The notes: generated by a model not told the origin, from the sequence alone. Positions 39,220-48,424 are shown, counted from the stretch's first letter. The stretch: 64,000 bases of DNA from Tenacibaculum maritimum NCIMB 2154 (GCF_900119795.1 NZ_LT634361.1:3209001-3273000), one strand, 5' to 3'. Made by a program: numbers and translations.

Positions 39220-39966
39220 TTATTTTTTATTTACTTGCTTTATATATTTCTCTAAAGCCATCGTCATTGAAGGATTTTCTGGTGTTGGTGCTGCTATATC
39301 AACACGCAAACCTCTTTCTTCAACAGCTTTAATCGTTGTATTTCCAAATACGGCTATCCTCGTATTATTCTGTTTAAATTCTGGAAAATTTTGGAATAAA
39401 CTATCAATACCTGAAGGACTAAAAAACACCAATACGTCGTAAAAAACATTTTCTAAGTCAGATAAATCACTCACGACAGTTCTATACAAATCTGCTCTTT
39501 TCCAATGTACTCCCAAAGCATCCAACTCCTTAGGAATTGACGGCTTTAATTTATCAGAAGAAGGTAATAAGAATTTTTCATCCTTATGCTTCTTTATTAA
39601 TTTCGTTAAATCTGAAAACGTTCTAGTACCTACATAAATCTTACGTTTACGATATACCACATACTTTTGTAAATAATAAGCAACAGCCTCTGACTGGCAA
39701 AAATACTTCAAATCATCTGGTACTTTAAAACGCATTTCTTCAGCAATTCTAAAGAAATGATCTACAGCATTTCTACTAGTTAAAATAATAGCTGTAAAAT
39801 TATTTAAGTCAATTTTATGACCTCTGACTTCCTTTACTGAAATACCTTCTACATGAATAAATGAACGAAAATCAATATTCACCTTGTGTTTTTCAGACAA
39901 ATCGAAATAAGGGGAAGTTTCAGTTTTTGGAGCTGGCTGAGATACCAAAATAGTTTTCACTTTCAT
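39220..39966 (-). CDS. hemD: Uroporphyrinogen-III synthase
   Basis: The 248-residue protein has the two-lobed HemD pattern: TILVSQPAP at the N-terminus, AIILTSRNAVDHFF, YRTVVSDLSDLENVFYDVLVFFSPSGIDSLF and TRIAVFGNTTIKAVEERG. It cyclises hydroxymethylbilane to uroporphyrinogen III in haem synthesis. HemD is poorly conserved, but these motifs and the neighbouring DUF4271 gene, a typical flavobacterial pairing, support the call. Confidence 0.9.
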   Translation of the reverse strand: MKVKTILVSQPAPKTETSPYFDLSEKHKVNIDFRSFIHVEGISVKEVRGHKIDLNNFTAIILTSRNAVDHFFRIAEEMRFKVPDDLKYFCQSEAVAYYLQKYVVYRKRKIYVGTRTFSDLTKLIKKHKDEKFLLPSSDKLKPSIPKELDALGVHWKRADLYRTVVSDLSDLENVFYDVLVFFSPSGIDSLFQNFPEFKQNNTRIAVFGNTTIKAVEERGLRVDIAAPTPENPSMTMALEKYIKQVNKK

Positions 39967-39978
39967 AAGATCTTTCCT

Positions 39979-40611
39979 TTATTTAATAGTTAATTTATAA
40001 AGAATAAATAGCGGTGCTATTTCGAGTGTGCAAAGGTACAAAATAAAATAAAACAACTGACTTAAAATCAGCTTTTTGTTATTTACTAAAATTAACACGA
40101 ATCTCAAAGCGACTAAAAGGGTAAAAAAAACGAATAATACAGTATTATTTTCACAAGCATATAATCTAATGATAATGACAGGAAACAACCACAAACACAG
40201 CGTATAAAGATATCCTACTTTAGTTAACAAAAAATATCTCACCTCATTAAAAACCCCCAATATCTTACTGAGTAAAATATCTGTAAAAATGCGAAAAGAG
40301 ATAAAACTAATAATAAAGATATTTATCATAGAGAAATCATAGAGATTTCCTCTTCTTAGGGGCATTTGAAGATAAAAAAACAATGATAATACCAGCGAAC
40401 TAAACAATACCAATAACATATAAAAAAAAGAAAAGTGCGATAGGTTTTCTGCCGCTCTCTTTACCATAAAACCTTTGGTAAAAAAAGAAAAAGTATAACC
40501 AGCTAGCTTTTTGGGGTTAAACATCTTCATTAATGATAGCATAATTATTGCAATGACTACTAACACTGTAATCCAACTATCCAATAAAATTTCACGTTCA
40601 ATTGCCTGCAC
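39979..40611 (-). CDS. DUF4271-family membrane protein
   Basis: The 210-residue protein has about six membrane helices and matches the Bacteroidota DUF4271 family (SWITVLVVIAIIMLSLMKMF at the start). The function is unknown. It precedes hemD by 12 nt on the same strand, the conserved arrangement in this group. A minus-strand TAATTTTG box lies at 40640-40647. Confidence 0.85.
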   Translation of the reverse strand: MQAIEREILLDSWITVLVVIAIIMLSLMKMFNPKKLAGYTFSFFTKGFMVKRAAENLSHFSFFYMLLVLFSSLVLSLFFYLQMPLRRGNLYDFSMINIFIISFISFRIFTDILLSKILGVFNEVRYFLLTKVGYLYTLCLWLFPVIIIRLYACENNTVLFVFFTLLVALRFVLILVNNKKLILSQLFYFILYLCTLEIAPLFILYKLTIK

Positions 40612-40639
40612 AAATATGTTTTTAGCTCTCCATTTAACA

Positions 40640-40669
40640 CAAAATTAGTGATAAATTAGTGTATCTTTG
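40640..40669. promoter_or_regulatory. Divergent promoter boxes for DUF4271-hemD and GT2-pyrC
   Basis: Minus-strand TAATTTTG (40640-40647) serves DUF4271-hemD. Plus-strand TATCTTTG (40662-40669) serves the glycosyltransferase operon. The plus box overlaps an upstream in-frame start at 40667, which is therefore not used. Confidence 0.5.
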
Positions 40670-40696
40670 CCTTACTTGCAGAAGAAATTTATTTTT

Positions 40697-41419
40697 ATGT
40701 CAGATACGCTTGTAATAATCCCTACATATAACGAAAAAGAAAACATAGAGGCTATTTTGCGAGCTGTTTTTTATCAAAAGAAAAAATTTGATGTCTTAAT
40801 TGTGGACGATAATTCACCAGATGGGACTGCCGCAATTGTTAGCAAAATGCAGGCTTCTTTTCCTGATCAGCTTTTTTTAGAAAAAAGATTAAAAAAAAAT
40901 GGATTAGGAACTGCTTATATTCATGGTTTTAAATGGGCACTTGCTAAGAAGTATGATTACATCATAGAAATGGACGCTGACTTTTCTCACGATCCAAACG
41001 ATTTAATTCGATTATATGATGCTTGTAAAAATGGAGGAGCCGATGTATCAGTAGGATCTCGATACTCTACTGGAGTCAACGTTGTCAACTGGCCTATGAG
41101 CAGAGTGTTACTCTCTTATTTTGCTTCAAAATATGTTCGCTTTATTACTAGGATACCTGTGTATGATACTACTGCTGGTTTTGTTTGCTATCAAAGAAAG
41201 GTATTGGAAACTATTCAATTAAACAAAATCAAATTCGTTGGATACGCTTTTCAAATAGAAATGAAATTTAAAGCATGGTTACATCAATTTAAAATACAAG
41301 AAGTTTCTGTAATTTTCACAGACAGAACATTAGGTGAGTCTAAAATGAGCGGAAGTATTTTTTATGAAGCTTTATTTGGAGTTATCAAAATGAAAATAAA
41401 AGGATTACCAAAACGATAA
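40697..41419 (+). CDS. GT2 glycosyltransferase, polyprenol-phosphate mannosyltransferase type
   Basis: From ATG 40697 the product is 240 residues, all one GT-A catalytic domain: VIIPTYNEKENIEAIL, VDDNSPDGTAAIV, the DxD motif region EMDADFSHDP, and VGSRY. It lacks a membrane domain, like the soluble dolichol-phosphate mannose synthases (Dpm1 type). It would transfer a hexose from a nucleotide sugar to polyprenyl phosphate at the inner membrane. It is the first gene of an operon with pyrC and DUF4296. Confidence 0.9.
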   Translation: MSDTLVIIPTYNEKENIEAILRAVFYQKKKFDVLIVDDNSPDGTAAIVSKMQASFPDQLFLEKRLKKNGLGTAYIHGFKWALAKKYDYIIEMDADFSHDPNDLIRLYDACKNGGADVSVGSRYSTGVNVVNWPMSRVLLSYFASKYVRFITRIPVYDTTAGFVCYQRKVLETIQLNKIKFVGYAFQIEMKFKAWLHQFKIQEVSVIFTDRTLGESKMSGSIFYEALFGVIKMKIKGLPKR

Positions 41420-41420
41420 C

Positions 41421-42758
41421 ATGAACAACTATTTAATAAAAAACGCAACAATCGTTAATGAAAACAGTACCTTTATAGGTGATGTTTTAATCGAAAACGA
41501 ATGGATCTCAAAAATTTCAAAAAACATTACCCCTTCAGAAAACAGCACTGTTATCAATGCGGAGGGAAAATACTTAATTCCAGGAATGATTGATGATCAA
41601 GTTCATTTTCGCGAACCTGGATTAACCCACAAAGCTAATATTGCAACAGAAAGTAAAGCCGCTATCGCTGGAGGTATCACCTCTTTTATAGAAATGCCCA
41701 ATACCGTTCCTCAAGCAACTACTCAAAAACTATTAGAAGATAAATTTCAAATAGCTTCGAAAACCTCATATGCAAACTATTCTTTTATGTTTGGAGGAAC
41801 GAATGATAATTTAGAGGAACTCCTAAAAACAGACCCTAAAAATGTAGCAGGGATTAAATTATTCTTAGGATCTTCTACTGGAAATATGCTTGTTGATAAT
41901 GAAGAAGTCTTGGAGAAAATATTTTCATCAACCAAAATGATTATTTCTGTACATTGTGAAGATGAAGCCACTATAAAAAATAACACCGCTAAGTTTAAAG
42001 CTACATATGGAGATGATATCCCTATCAAATACCACCCCATTATCAGAAGTGAAGAAGCTTGCTATTTATCTTCTTCTAAGGCTATTGAATTAGCAAAAAA
42101 AACAGGTGCTCGCCTACACATATTCCACCTATCTACAGAAAAAGAAACGCACTTATTCCGTAATGACATCCCCTTAGAAGAAAAACAAATTACAGCAGAA
42201 GTTTGTGTACATCATTTATGGTTTACAGATACTGATTACGATGAAAAAGGAACTCACATCAAATGGAATCCCGCTGTAAAATCGCAAAAAGATAAAGACG
42301 GATTATGGAAAGCTTTACTGGATGACCGAATTGATATCATTGCCACAGACCATGCACCTCATACCTTAGAAGAAAAATCAAATGTATATACTAAAGCTCC
42401 CAGTGGAGGACCTTTAGTACAGCACGCTGTACTTGCTATCCTTGAAAAGGTAAAAGAGCAAGTTATTTCTATTGAAAAAGCTGTAGAAAAAATGTGTCAC
42501 AATCCTGCTAAAATTTTTAAGGTAGAAAAAAGAGGGTTTATAAAAGAAGGGTTTTATGCCGACTTAGTGTTGATTGACCCTAACAGCTCTTTAAAAGTAT
42601 CTAAAGAAAATATATTATACAAATGTGGTTGGTCTCCTTTTGAAGGAACCGAGTTTTCTTCAGAAATTACACATACCTTTGTAAATGGCAATTTAATGTA
42701 CAATCAAGGAAAGTTTAATGAAGAAATAAAAGGAAAACGCTTATCCTTTAATAGATAA
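41421..42758 (+). CDS. pyrC: Dihydroorotase
   Basis: The 445-residue amidohydrolase cyclises carbamoyl-aspartate to dihydroorotate in pyrimidine synthesis. Metal-site motifs are IDDQVHFREPGLTHK (Gln60, His62), the carboxylated lysine in GIKLFLGSSTGNML, SVHCEDE, HIFHLST and ATDHAPH. The first histidine of the usual HxH is Gln60 (41598-41600), a variant I recall from Porphyromonas and other Bacteroidota. It begins 1 nt after the glycosyltransferase stop codon and is followed immediately by DUF4296. Confidence 0.95.
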   Translation: MNNYLIKNATIVNENSTFIGDVLIENEWISKISKNITPSENSTVINAEGKYLIPGMIDDQVHFREPGLTHKANIATESKAAIAGGITSFIEMPNTVPQATTQKLLEDKFQIASKTSYANYSFMFGGTNDNLEELLKTDPKNVAGIKLFLGSSTGNMLVDNEEVLEKIFSSTKMIISVHCEDEATIKNNTAKFKATYGDDIPIKYHPIIRSEEACYLSSSKAIELAKKTGARLHIFHLSTEKETHLFRNDIPLEEKQITAEVCVHHLWFTDTDYDEKGTHIKWNPAVKSQKDKDGLWKALLDDRIDIIATDHAPHTLEEKSNVYTKAPSGGPLVQHAVLAILEKVKEQVISIEKAVEKMCHNPAKIFKVEKRGFIKEGFYADLVLIDPNSSLKVSKENILYKCGWSPFEGTEFSSEITHTFVNGNLMYNQGKFNEEIKGKRLSFNR

Positions 42759-43208
42759 ATGAAAATATACATATATATAATAGTGGTGTCCTTTTTGGTT
42801 TCTTGTACAAGCAATACAATGTACGAAAAACCAAAAGGACTCATCCCAAAAGATACAATGGTCTATTTGCTAACGGATTTATTTATTGCTGCTTCGGCCA
42901 GACAAGAAAAAAATATTTATCTTAAACGAAGGGAAAACTACCTCCCTTTAGTATATCAAAAATTTAAAATTGATAGCCTCCGTTTTTATGAAAGTAATAT
43001 TTACTATACTTCTAAAATAGAAGTATATGATGAAATTTTAAAGGCTGTTAAAAGAAACGTTGATACACTTCAAAAAAAATACGAAAAAGAACTAAGAACC
43101 AAAGATTCATTGGATGCCGAAAAGCGAAAAGAAATTAAAGATGAAGTTGACACGATAGTTCCTACAAAAACAATGCGATTCAAAAAAAACAAAAGTCAAT
43201 TTAAATAA
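42759..43208 (+). CDS. DUF4296-family lipoprotein
   Basis: The 149-residue protein has a lipobox (VSFLVSC, Cys16) and the DUF4296 pattern KPKGLIPKDTMVYLLTDLFIAASARQ, then FYESNIYYTSKIEVYDEILKAV and a charged C-terminal tail. The family is Bacteroidota-only and of unknown function. Its ATG follows the pyrC stop directly, and its last 13 nt overlap the convergent epimerase gene. Confidence 0.85.
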   Translation: MKIYIYIIVVSFLVSCTSNTMYEKPKGLIPKDTMVYLLTDLFIAASARQEKNIYLKRRENYLPLVYQKFKIDSLRFYESNIYYTSKIEVYDEILKAVKRNVDTLQKKYEKELRTKDSLDAEKRKEIKDEVDTIVPTKTMRFKKNKSQFK

Positions 43209-44197
43209 TTCTCACAAACCTCTTGAACAACTTTATGAATAGGTGTAAACTCAATATGTAACCTTCCTTTTATTTTAGCTGAAGAATAATAAGATACGTT
43301 ATGAGAAGATTTTGCAGTGTTCTTAACCAAGAAAGGCTTTTTGCCTGTTATTATAGTAAGCAGCCAATCCATTCTCCAAACAATGGACGTAACTAGCTTC
43401 CCTACTTTAATGAATGCTCTTTTCTTTTGAAAAAAATCTGCCATTAAAAACAGAATATTTCTAAAAGATTTATTTTCTGACACTAGAATAAATCGTTCAT
43501 TTTTCGAGGAAGACTTCATTAAACTTATCATTACCTTTACTACATCTTGCACGCCAATAAATCCTGTGACTCCTTCTGTGTAGAACCGAAGCCCATTATA
43601 AACCTGTGCAAATAGCTTTCCCGAACCTTCTTCCCAAAAACCACTCCCTAAGATTACTCCTGGATTTACAATAACAACATCAACTCCTTCTTGACTCCCT
43701 CTCCAAACCTCCATTTCTGCCCCATATTTAGTAATAGCATACCCATGATTTTCACCTGTTTCAATCCATTCATTCTCTTCTGTAATCAACTTTCCTTCTA
43801 TGGAGTCTCCTACAGCTGCAATGGAGCTCACAAAACATATTTTCTGAATACCTTTATCAATACATAAATTTACAACATTAGCAGTTCCTTCAATGTTTAC
43901 TTGACGCATTTTCCTATAATCTTTAGGGTCAAAAGAAACCAACGCCGCGCAATGATACACCTGTATTACCTCCTCAAATACAGGTATTAAAGAAGGAAGC
44001 TCCGTAATATCAGCCCGTACCCACTCTATTTTATTAAATCTTCCTAATACATCATCAGTATAAAAAGAAAACACCTTTTTAACCTTTTCAATTTTTTCTT
44101 CAGTTCTATAAATCGCTCTAATACGATGATTGGCTTCTGTCAAATAATACAATAAATGTGATCCAACCAAACCTGTTCCCCCAGTGACTAAAATCAT
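43196..44197 (-). CDS. NAD-dependent epimerase/dehydratase (extended SDR)
   Basis: The 333-residue protein has the Rossmann motif GGTGLVGSH, the SSIAAVG serine, and the YAITK (YxxxK) catalytic pair, so it is a probable NAD(P)-dependent oxidoreductase or epimerase acting on a sugar nucleotide or sterol/flavonol-like ketone. The subtype fits the 3-beta-hydroxysteroid/dihydroflavonol-reductase-like group found beside DUF4296 in Flavobacteriia. The substrate is unknown. It overlaps the DUF4296 gene by 13 nt tail to tail. Confidence 0.88.
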   Translation of the reverse strand: MILVTGGTGLVGSHLLYYLTEANHRIRAIYRTEEKIEKVKKVFSFYTDDVLGRFNKIEWVRADITELPSLIPVFEEVIQVYHCAALVSFDPKDYRKMRQVNIEGTANVVNLCIDKGIQKICFVSSIAAVGDSIEGKLITEENEWIETGENHGYAITKYGAEMEVWRGSQEGVDVVIVNPGVILGSGFWEEGSGKLFAQVYNGLRFYTEGVTGFIGVQDVVKVMISLMKSSSKNERFILVSENKSFRNILFLMADFFQKKRAFIKVGKLVTSIVWRMDWLLTIITGKKPFLVKNTAKSSHNVSYYSSAKIKGRLHIEFTPIHKVVQEVCENYLN

Positions 44198-44221
44198 ACT
44201 TCAAAAATAAGCATAAAAAAA

Positions 44222-44247
44222 AAGCCATTTAATTAAAAATGGCTTTC
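44222..44247. terminator. Terminator between lipoprotein and epimerase genes
   Basis: Arms AAAGCCATTT / AAATGGCTTT (44222-44231, 44238-44247) with a 6-nt loop and flanking A tract on the left, suiting the minus-strand lipoprotein gene. Confidence 0.75.
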
Positions 44248-44269
44248 TTAAAAATTATATCGATTTTCC

Positions 44270-45322
44270 TTATTGTTTTACAGGAATCGCGTTTACCTGA
44301 ACTTTCACATCAAAAGTAATTTTTCCAGCAGAACCAGCACCAGCATTAATAGCAACTACCTTAATCAACCCTTTATTTCCATATTGATCTACAAACTCCA
44401 CAACATCTCCAACCTCTAATCGTTGAATACGTTGACTAGCAGGCTGCTCTATAAAATCTAAATCTGCTCCCGAGGCAACTGCATCAAAATCTGCAGTAGA
44501 AATCTTAAAATAAAACTTATTCAACTCCGCCAAGTCAGCCCCCACAAACTCAGAAACATGTAACCCTTCAGCTCCATCTTTCTTAAATACTTTTGGAAAA
44601 TCAGCTACAGAATAAAAAGAAGCTCCTGTTGTATTTCCATAAAAATAACCAAAATCCCATAAAGCTAAAGTTTCGGTTCCATCATTAATTTTATACACTT
44701 CTTCATTAAATAATGAAAGAAAAGTTTTTGAAGTACCATCTGCTAATGGAGCTGCTAATATCGTTTGTGTAAAGCTCGTAAAACCACTAGCTTGCGCACC
44801 GTTACCCGCTTTAATAGTGATAGTACCATAAGCATCCTCTGCAATGGAGTTTCTTTTAGATATATCTCTAAAATCCCCTCTATCATTTGTTGTCCAAATA
44901 ACATACTGCACAACATCATCCGCTCTTGATGGGGTATCAAAATCAAAAGTAAAGTTAAAAGAATCTTTATCATCACCATCTAAATCAATAGAACCATCAC
45001 TTTTTTTACTTCCTAAAGGGTATTCATAAGGCTGAGGACCTTGATGGCTACTAAAAACGTTTTTTGTCATGTAAATCCTACGCATCTTTTTATCACCTGT
45101 AAAGCTTACTTTTACTTTTACCTTACTTCCTGCTTGGGCAACAATATCAATGCTTCTTTCTTCTGAAGCAGCATTCGTAGGATTTACGATTATCTCGTAA
45201 TTCTTATCCGTGTTATCATCAATGTCTTTAAAAATTTCATTTCCATCATCAGTACAACTTGTAAAGATTAATGAACTAGCTATAAAAGCGACAATCGATA
45301 AAGGTTTCAATAATTTTTTCAT
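44270..45322 (-). CDS. Lipoprotein of unknown function
   Basis: The 350-residue protein has a lipobox (SLIFTSC, Cys23) followed by TDDGNEIFKDIDDNTDKN, an acidic surface-export-like N-terminus. The body shows beta-rich repeats and a likely Ig-like fold (SIDIVAQAGSKVKVKVSFTGDKKMRR). No enzyme motif is seen. It stands alone between tyrS and the epimerase gene, with its own terminator. Confidence 0.75.
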   Translation of the reverse strand: MKKLLKPLSIVAFIASSLIFTSCTDDGNEIFKDIDDNTDKNYEIIVNPTNAASEERSIDIVAQAGSKVKVKVSFTGDKKMRRIYMTKNVFSSHQGPQPYEYPLGSKKSDGSIDLDGDDKDSFNFTFDFDTPSRADDVVQYVIWTTNDRGDFRDISKRNSIAEDAYGTITIKAGNGAQASGFTSFTQTILAAPLADGTSKTFLSLFNEEVYKINDGTETLALWDFGYFYGNTTGASFYSVADFPKVFKKDGAEGLHVSEFVGADLAELNKFYFKISTADFDAVASGADLDFIEQPASQRIQRLEVGDVVEFVDQYGNKGLIKVVAINAGAGSAGKITFDVKVQVNAIPVKQ

Positions 45323-45479
45323 TCCTATTTTTTATTATTTTATGGGTTTATGAATTAAGACACTAAAGATATCAAACAGTCACTAAATACAGTTGTTTTT
45401 TAGATAAAAAAAAGTAAACCACTCTTGTAAAAAAGGCTTCTAACCATTTATTTTTTTATGCCTGTTTTTTTTAAAAGAG

Positions 45480-45487
45480 TATATTTG
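45480..45487 (+). promoter_or_regulatory. -7 promoter box of tyrS
   Basis: TATATTTG matches TAnnTTTG, 23 nt before the tyrS ATG. Confidence 0.5.
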
Positions 45488-45510
45488 CGTACCTAAACGC
45501 ATGATACATA

Positions 45511-46803
45511 ATGAAAAATTTTATTAAAGAATTACAATGGAGAGGAATGCTACATGATAGCATGCCAGGAACAGAAGAGCACCTTATGGAACAAATGAGA
45601 AGTGCCTATGTTGGTTTTGATCCAACAGCTGATTCTTTACATATTGGAAACTTGGTTCCTATTATGCTACTAGCACATTATCAACGTTGTGGCCATAAGC
45701 CAATTGCCTTAGTAGGAGGAGCTACAGGAATGATTGGAGATCCTTCAGGGAAATCATCTGAGCGAAATCTACTTGATGAAAAAACATTACGCCACAATCA
45801 AGAATGTGTAAAAAAACAATTAAGTCATTTTCTAGATTTTGAAAGTAATGAAAATAATGCCGCTATTTTGGTGAATAACTACGATTGGATGAAAGATATT
45901 TCATTTCTAGATTTTATTCGCGATATAGGAAAACATATTACTGTAAATTACATGATGGCAAAAGATTCTGTGAAAAATCGTATTAGTGCGGAATCAAAAG
46001 AAGGAATGTCCTTTACTGAATTCACTTATCAAATGGTTCAAGGGTATGATTTCTTGCATCTATATAAAGAAAGCTCTGCTACCCTTCAAATGGGAGGATC
46101 TGATCAGTGGGGAAATATTACTACAGGAACTGAATTAATACGTAGAGTTGGAGGAGGAAAAGGCTATGCTATTACCTGCCCATTAATTACAAAATCAGAT
46201 GGTTCTAAATTTGGGAAATCAGAAGGTGGAAATGTTTGGCTAGATGCTAAAAGAACATCTCCTTATAAATTTTACCAATATTGGTTAAATACTTCTGATG
46301 AAGATGCTGAGAAATACATCAAAATTTTCACTTTTTTAGATGAATCAACAATCCATACTTTAATTGAAGAACATAAGGAAGCTCCCCACGTAAGAATATT
46401 ACAAAAACGCTTAGGAGAAGAAGTAACCGTTCTTGTACACGGTAAAAAAGAATATGACAAAGCAATTGCTGCTTCCAATATCTTATTTGGAAAATCTACT
46501 GCAGAAGCTTTAAAAAGTTTGGATGAACAAACCTTCTTAGATGTATTTGATGGTGTTCCTCAAGCAGAAGTTTCTAAAGAAGACGTTGAACAAGGTTTAA
46601 CCATGGTTGATTCTTTAGCAGGAAAAACTAATTTCCTAAAATCTAATGGAGATGCCCGTAGAGCTCTAAAAGAAAATGCTGTTTCTGTTAACAAAGAAAA
46701 AGTTAAAGAGGATTATACTATTAGCTCAAAAGACTTGATTGCTAACAAGTATGTATTATTACAACGAGGAAAGAAAAGTTATTTTTTATTAAAAGTCGCT
46801 TAA
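45511..46803 (+). CDS. tyrS: Tyrosyl-tRNA synthetase
   Basis: The 430-residue class I synthetase shows the HIGH-like HIGNLVPIM, the tyrosine-binding [13 protein letters not shown], the KMSKS-equivalent KFGKS, and a C-terminal S4 RNA-binding domain ([16 protein letters not shown] onwards). It charges tRNA-Tyr in the cytoplasm. Its terminator lies inside the small converging gene that follows. Confidence 0.97.
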   Translation: MKNFIKELQWRGMLHDSMPGTEEHLMEQMRSAYVGFDPTADSLHIGNLVPIMLLAHYQRCGHKPIALVGGATGMIGDPSGKSSERNLLDEKTLRHNQECVKKQLSHFLDFESNENNAAILVNNYDWMKDISFLDFIRDIGKHITVNYMMAKDSVKNRISAESKEGMSFTEFTYQMVQGYDFLHLYKESSATLQMGGSDQWGNITTGTELIRRVGGGKGYAITCPLITKSDGSKFGKSEGGNVWLDAKRTSPYKFYQYWLNTSDEDAEKYIKIFTFLDESTIHTLIEEHKEAPHVRILQKRLGEEVTVLVHGKKEYDKAIAASNILFGKSTAEALKSLDEQTFLDVFDGVPQAEVSKEDVEQGLTMVDSLAGKTNFLKSNGDARRALKENAVSVNKEKVKEDYTISSKDLIANKYVLLQRGKKSYFLLKVA

Positions 46804-46804
46804 T

Positions 46805-46990
46805 TTAAGAAGCAGCTTTTATATCAAAAGTTAAAGGGCATCGCTTACAGTTGATGCCTTTTTTTTGATATTTATTACAACATCTACTCTTTGGTTTTAC
46901 ACAATTGGCAATACAAATACGATCACAGGTATCCGATTTCTCAGAAACCAAAGATGTAACCCCTTTATTTTCAGTATAAAAAACAATCAT
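46805..46990 (-). CDS. Small Cys-rich protein, unknown function
   Basis: The 61-residue product has seven cysteines in 27 residues: CDRICIANC, then SRCCNKYQKKGINCKRC. It looks like a small metal-binding (zinc or copper) protein, and I recall similar short proteins in Flavobacteriia. A minus-strand TACATTTG box (47008-47015) 18 nt upstream supports a real gene. It shares the 130-nt intergenic region with the CxxxC protein gene of the metal island. The tyrS terminator hairpin lies within its 3' coding part. Confidence 0.65.
   Translation of the reverse strand: MIVFYTENKGVTSLVSEKSDTCDRICIANCVKPKSRCCNKYQKKGINCKRCPLTFDIKAAS
46833..46867 (+). terminator. Terminator of tyrS, within the converging small gene
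   Basis: Arms GGCATC (46837-46842) and GATGCC (46853-46858), with flanking AAA and a long T run (46859-46866). Confidence 0.6.
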
Positions 46991-47007
46991 CTTATATAAA
47001 TATGACG

Positions 47008-47015
47008 CAAATGTA
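47008..47015 (-). promoter_or_regulatory. -7 promoter box of the small Cys-rich gene
   Basis: Minus-strand TACATTTG matches TAnnTTTG; a TTTG lies 16 nt further upstream (47032-47035), slightly closer than usual. Confidence 0.45.
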
Positions 47016-47086
47016 ACAAATTTATTTAGAACAAATAAAAATAAAATAAATTTACCTTTTATGTAGCTTCTTTATTAAAAGTAAAA

Positions 47087-47094
47087 TACCTTTG
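47087..47094 (+). promoter_or_regulatory. -7 promoter box of the metal island
   Basis: TACCTTTG matches TAnnTTTG and lies 25 nt before the TTG start at 47120. Confidence 0.5.
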
Positions 47095-47119
47095 CAGAAA
47101 ATTTGTCCATTAGTACGTT

Positions 47120-47497
47120 TTGATTAAACAATTAATTACATATTTATTTGTTTTTTTATATATGGTTGCCATGTTGCGCCCCATAACACCGTTCGTGGAA
47201 TATGCTATTAATTACGATTATATTTCAACAGTTCTTTGTATTAACAAAGACAAACCTCAATCAAGTTGTAAGGGGAAATGTCAATTAATGAAAAAGCTAG
47301 AGCAGCAACAAGAAGATGATTTCAATTCTTTACAAATATTTATGGAGGAATATCCTATAGGTTTTGTACAGTTCATAAACTTTACTGGTAAAAAGCTTCT
47401 CTATACATATAAAACAAGGCTTTTTTTCTACAAACAAAATTATTCCTATTTGTTTGAATGTTTTACTTTCCATCCACCTAACGTATTTTTTTCATAA
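47120..47497 (+). CDS. Membrane-anchored protein with CKGKC motif
   Basis: The 125-residue product begins at a TTG codon (47120) and has one N-terminal membrane segment (LITYLFVFLYMVAMLRPITPF), then conserved-looking VEYAINYDYISTVLCINKDKP and SSCKGKCQLMKKLEQ (Cys40, Cys50, Cys54). I recall similar proteins next to copper-linked genes in Flavobacteriia. The cysteine spacing suits binding of a thiophilic metal such as Cu+. It is the first gene before the MbnP-like lipoprotein. The function is unproven; an internal Met15 is an alternative start. Confidence 0.7.
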   Translation: MIKQLITYLFVFLYMVAMLRPITPFVEYAINYDYISTVLCINKDKPQSSCKGKCQLMKKLEQQQEDDFNSLQIFMEEYPIGFVQFINFTGKKLLYTYKTRLFFYKQNYSYLFECFTFHPPNVFFS

Positions 47498-47612
47498 GCA
47501 CTCATACTTTATGCCTCTGTACAATACATGAGGCATACGAACAATTAAATCTTTAAAAACAACATTCTAAAAAACTAACTTTTGTTTATTTAGGATGATA
47601 AACACATACAAC

Positions 47613-48413
47613 ATGAAAAAAATATTCACTTTATTAGCAATTACCTCAATTTTTACTTTCACTTCTTGTAGTGATGATGATACTCCTATAACACACGGAG
47701 GAAAAAATAACGTTTCTATTGAATTTGACAGCTCCTTCAATGAAGATGATTTAATCTTAGGAAGCTCATATATTAATGGTAACGGCGAAAACTTAACGAT
47801 ATCCTCTTTTGATTATATCGTAAGTAATTTTGTTTTAATTACTGAAGAGGGAAAGGAAGTTCCTTATCCAAAAGAAAAAAGTTATTTTATTATTAGCGAA
47901 GGAGGAAACGGTAAAGATAAAAATGTGAAGGTAATGCTCAAAGATATGCCTGCTGGAAAGTATATTAAAATGAGATTTGGTATCGGCGTAGATCAAAAAA
48001 GATATATGGAAGGGCAAGCTGCTCAAGAAGAATTTTGGACAAAAGCAGAAGGATATAATTTAACATGGAACTGGCAAGCGGGATATAAATTTGTCGTTTT
48101 AGAAGGTAACGTTAAAACCAGCGGTCAAGCAGACAAAGAAAAATTCATGCTGCATATTGCTAGTCGTGGTACCTCAATAGATTTATACAAAGAAGTAGAA
48201 GTTTCTATGGAGACCGCTTTAGTTGATCACGATAAATCTCCACAAATCCACATAAAGGTAGATGCCAGTAAAATGCTAGATGGTACTCATAAAATTAAGC
48301 TTTCAGAAGGCACTACTATCATGGGAGGTGAAAAAGCCAGCTTAATAGCCGATAATAATAAAGAAATGTTTGCTGTTCATCATGTTCATAACGGTAGTGA
48401 CAGCCACCATTAA
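47613..48413 (+). CDS. MbnP-like lipoprotein
   Basis: From ATG 47613 the product is 266 residues (an in-frame ATG at 47595 adds six). A lipobox in FTFTSC is followed by SDDD. The body fits the MbnP family: NVSIEFDSSFN, a repeated structural strand with NGNGENLTISSFDYIVSNFVLI, the Trp-rich LTWNWQAGYKFVVLEG, and a His-rich C-terminus (AVHHVHNGSDSHH). In methanotrophs MbnP is a periplasmic copper-binding protein whose Trp is modified to kynurenine by the di-haem enzyme MbnH. A di-haem peroxidase gene is the next gene downstream here. Confidence 0.82.
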   Translation: MKKIFTLLAITSIFTFTSCSDDDTPITHGGKNNVSIEFDSSFNEDDLILGSSYINGNGENLTISSFDYIVSNFVLITEEGKEVPYPKEKSYFIISEGGNGKDKNVKVMLKDMPAGKYIKMRFGIGVDQKRYMEGQAAQEEFWTKAEGYNLTWNWQAGYKFVVLEGNVKTSGQADKEKFMLHIASRGTSIDLYKEVEVSMETALVDHDKSPQIHIKVDASKMLDGTHKIKLSEGTTIMGGEKASLIADNNKEMFAVHHVHNGSDSHH

Positions 48414-48424
48414 AAGCCTAAAAC

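Noticed and set aside
40667..40696. Upstream start of the GT2 gene
   Set aside because: It overlaps the promoter box at 40662-40669.
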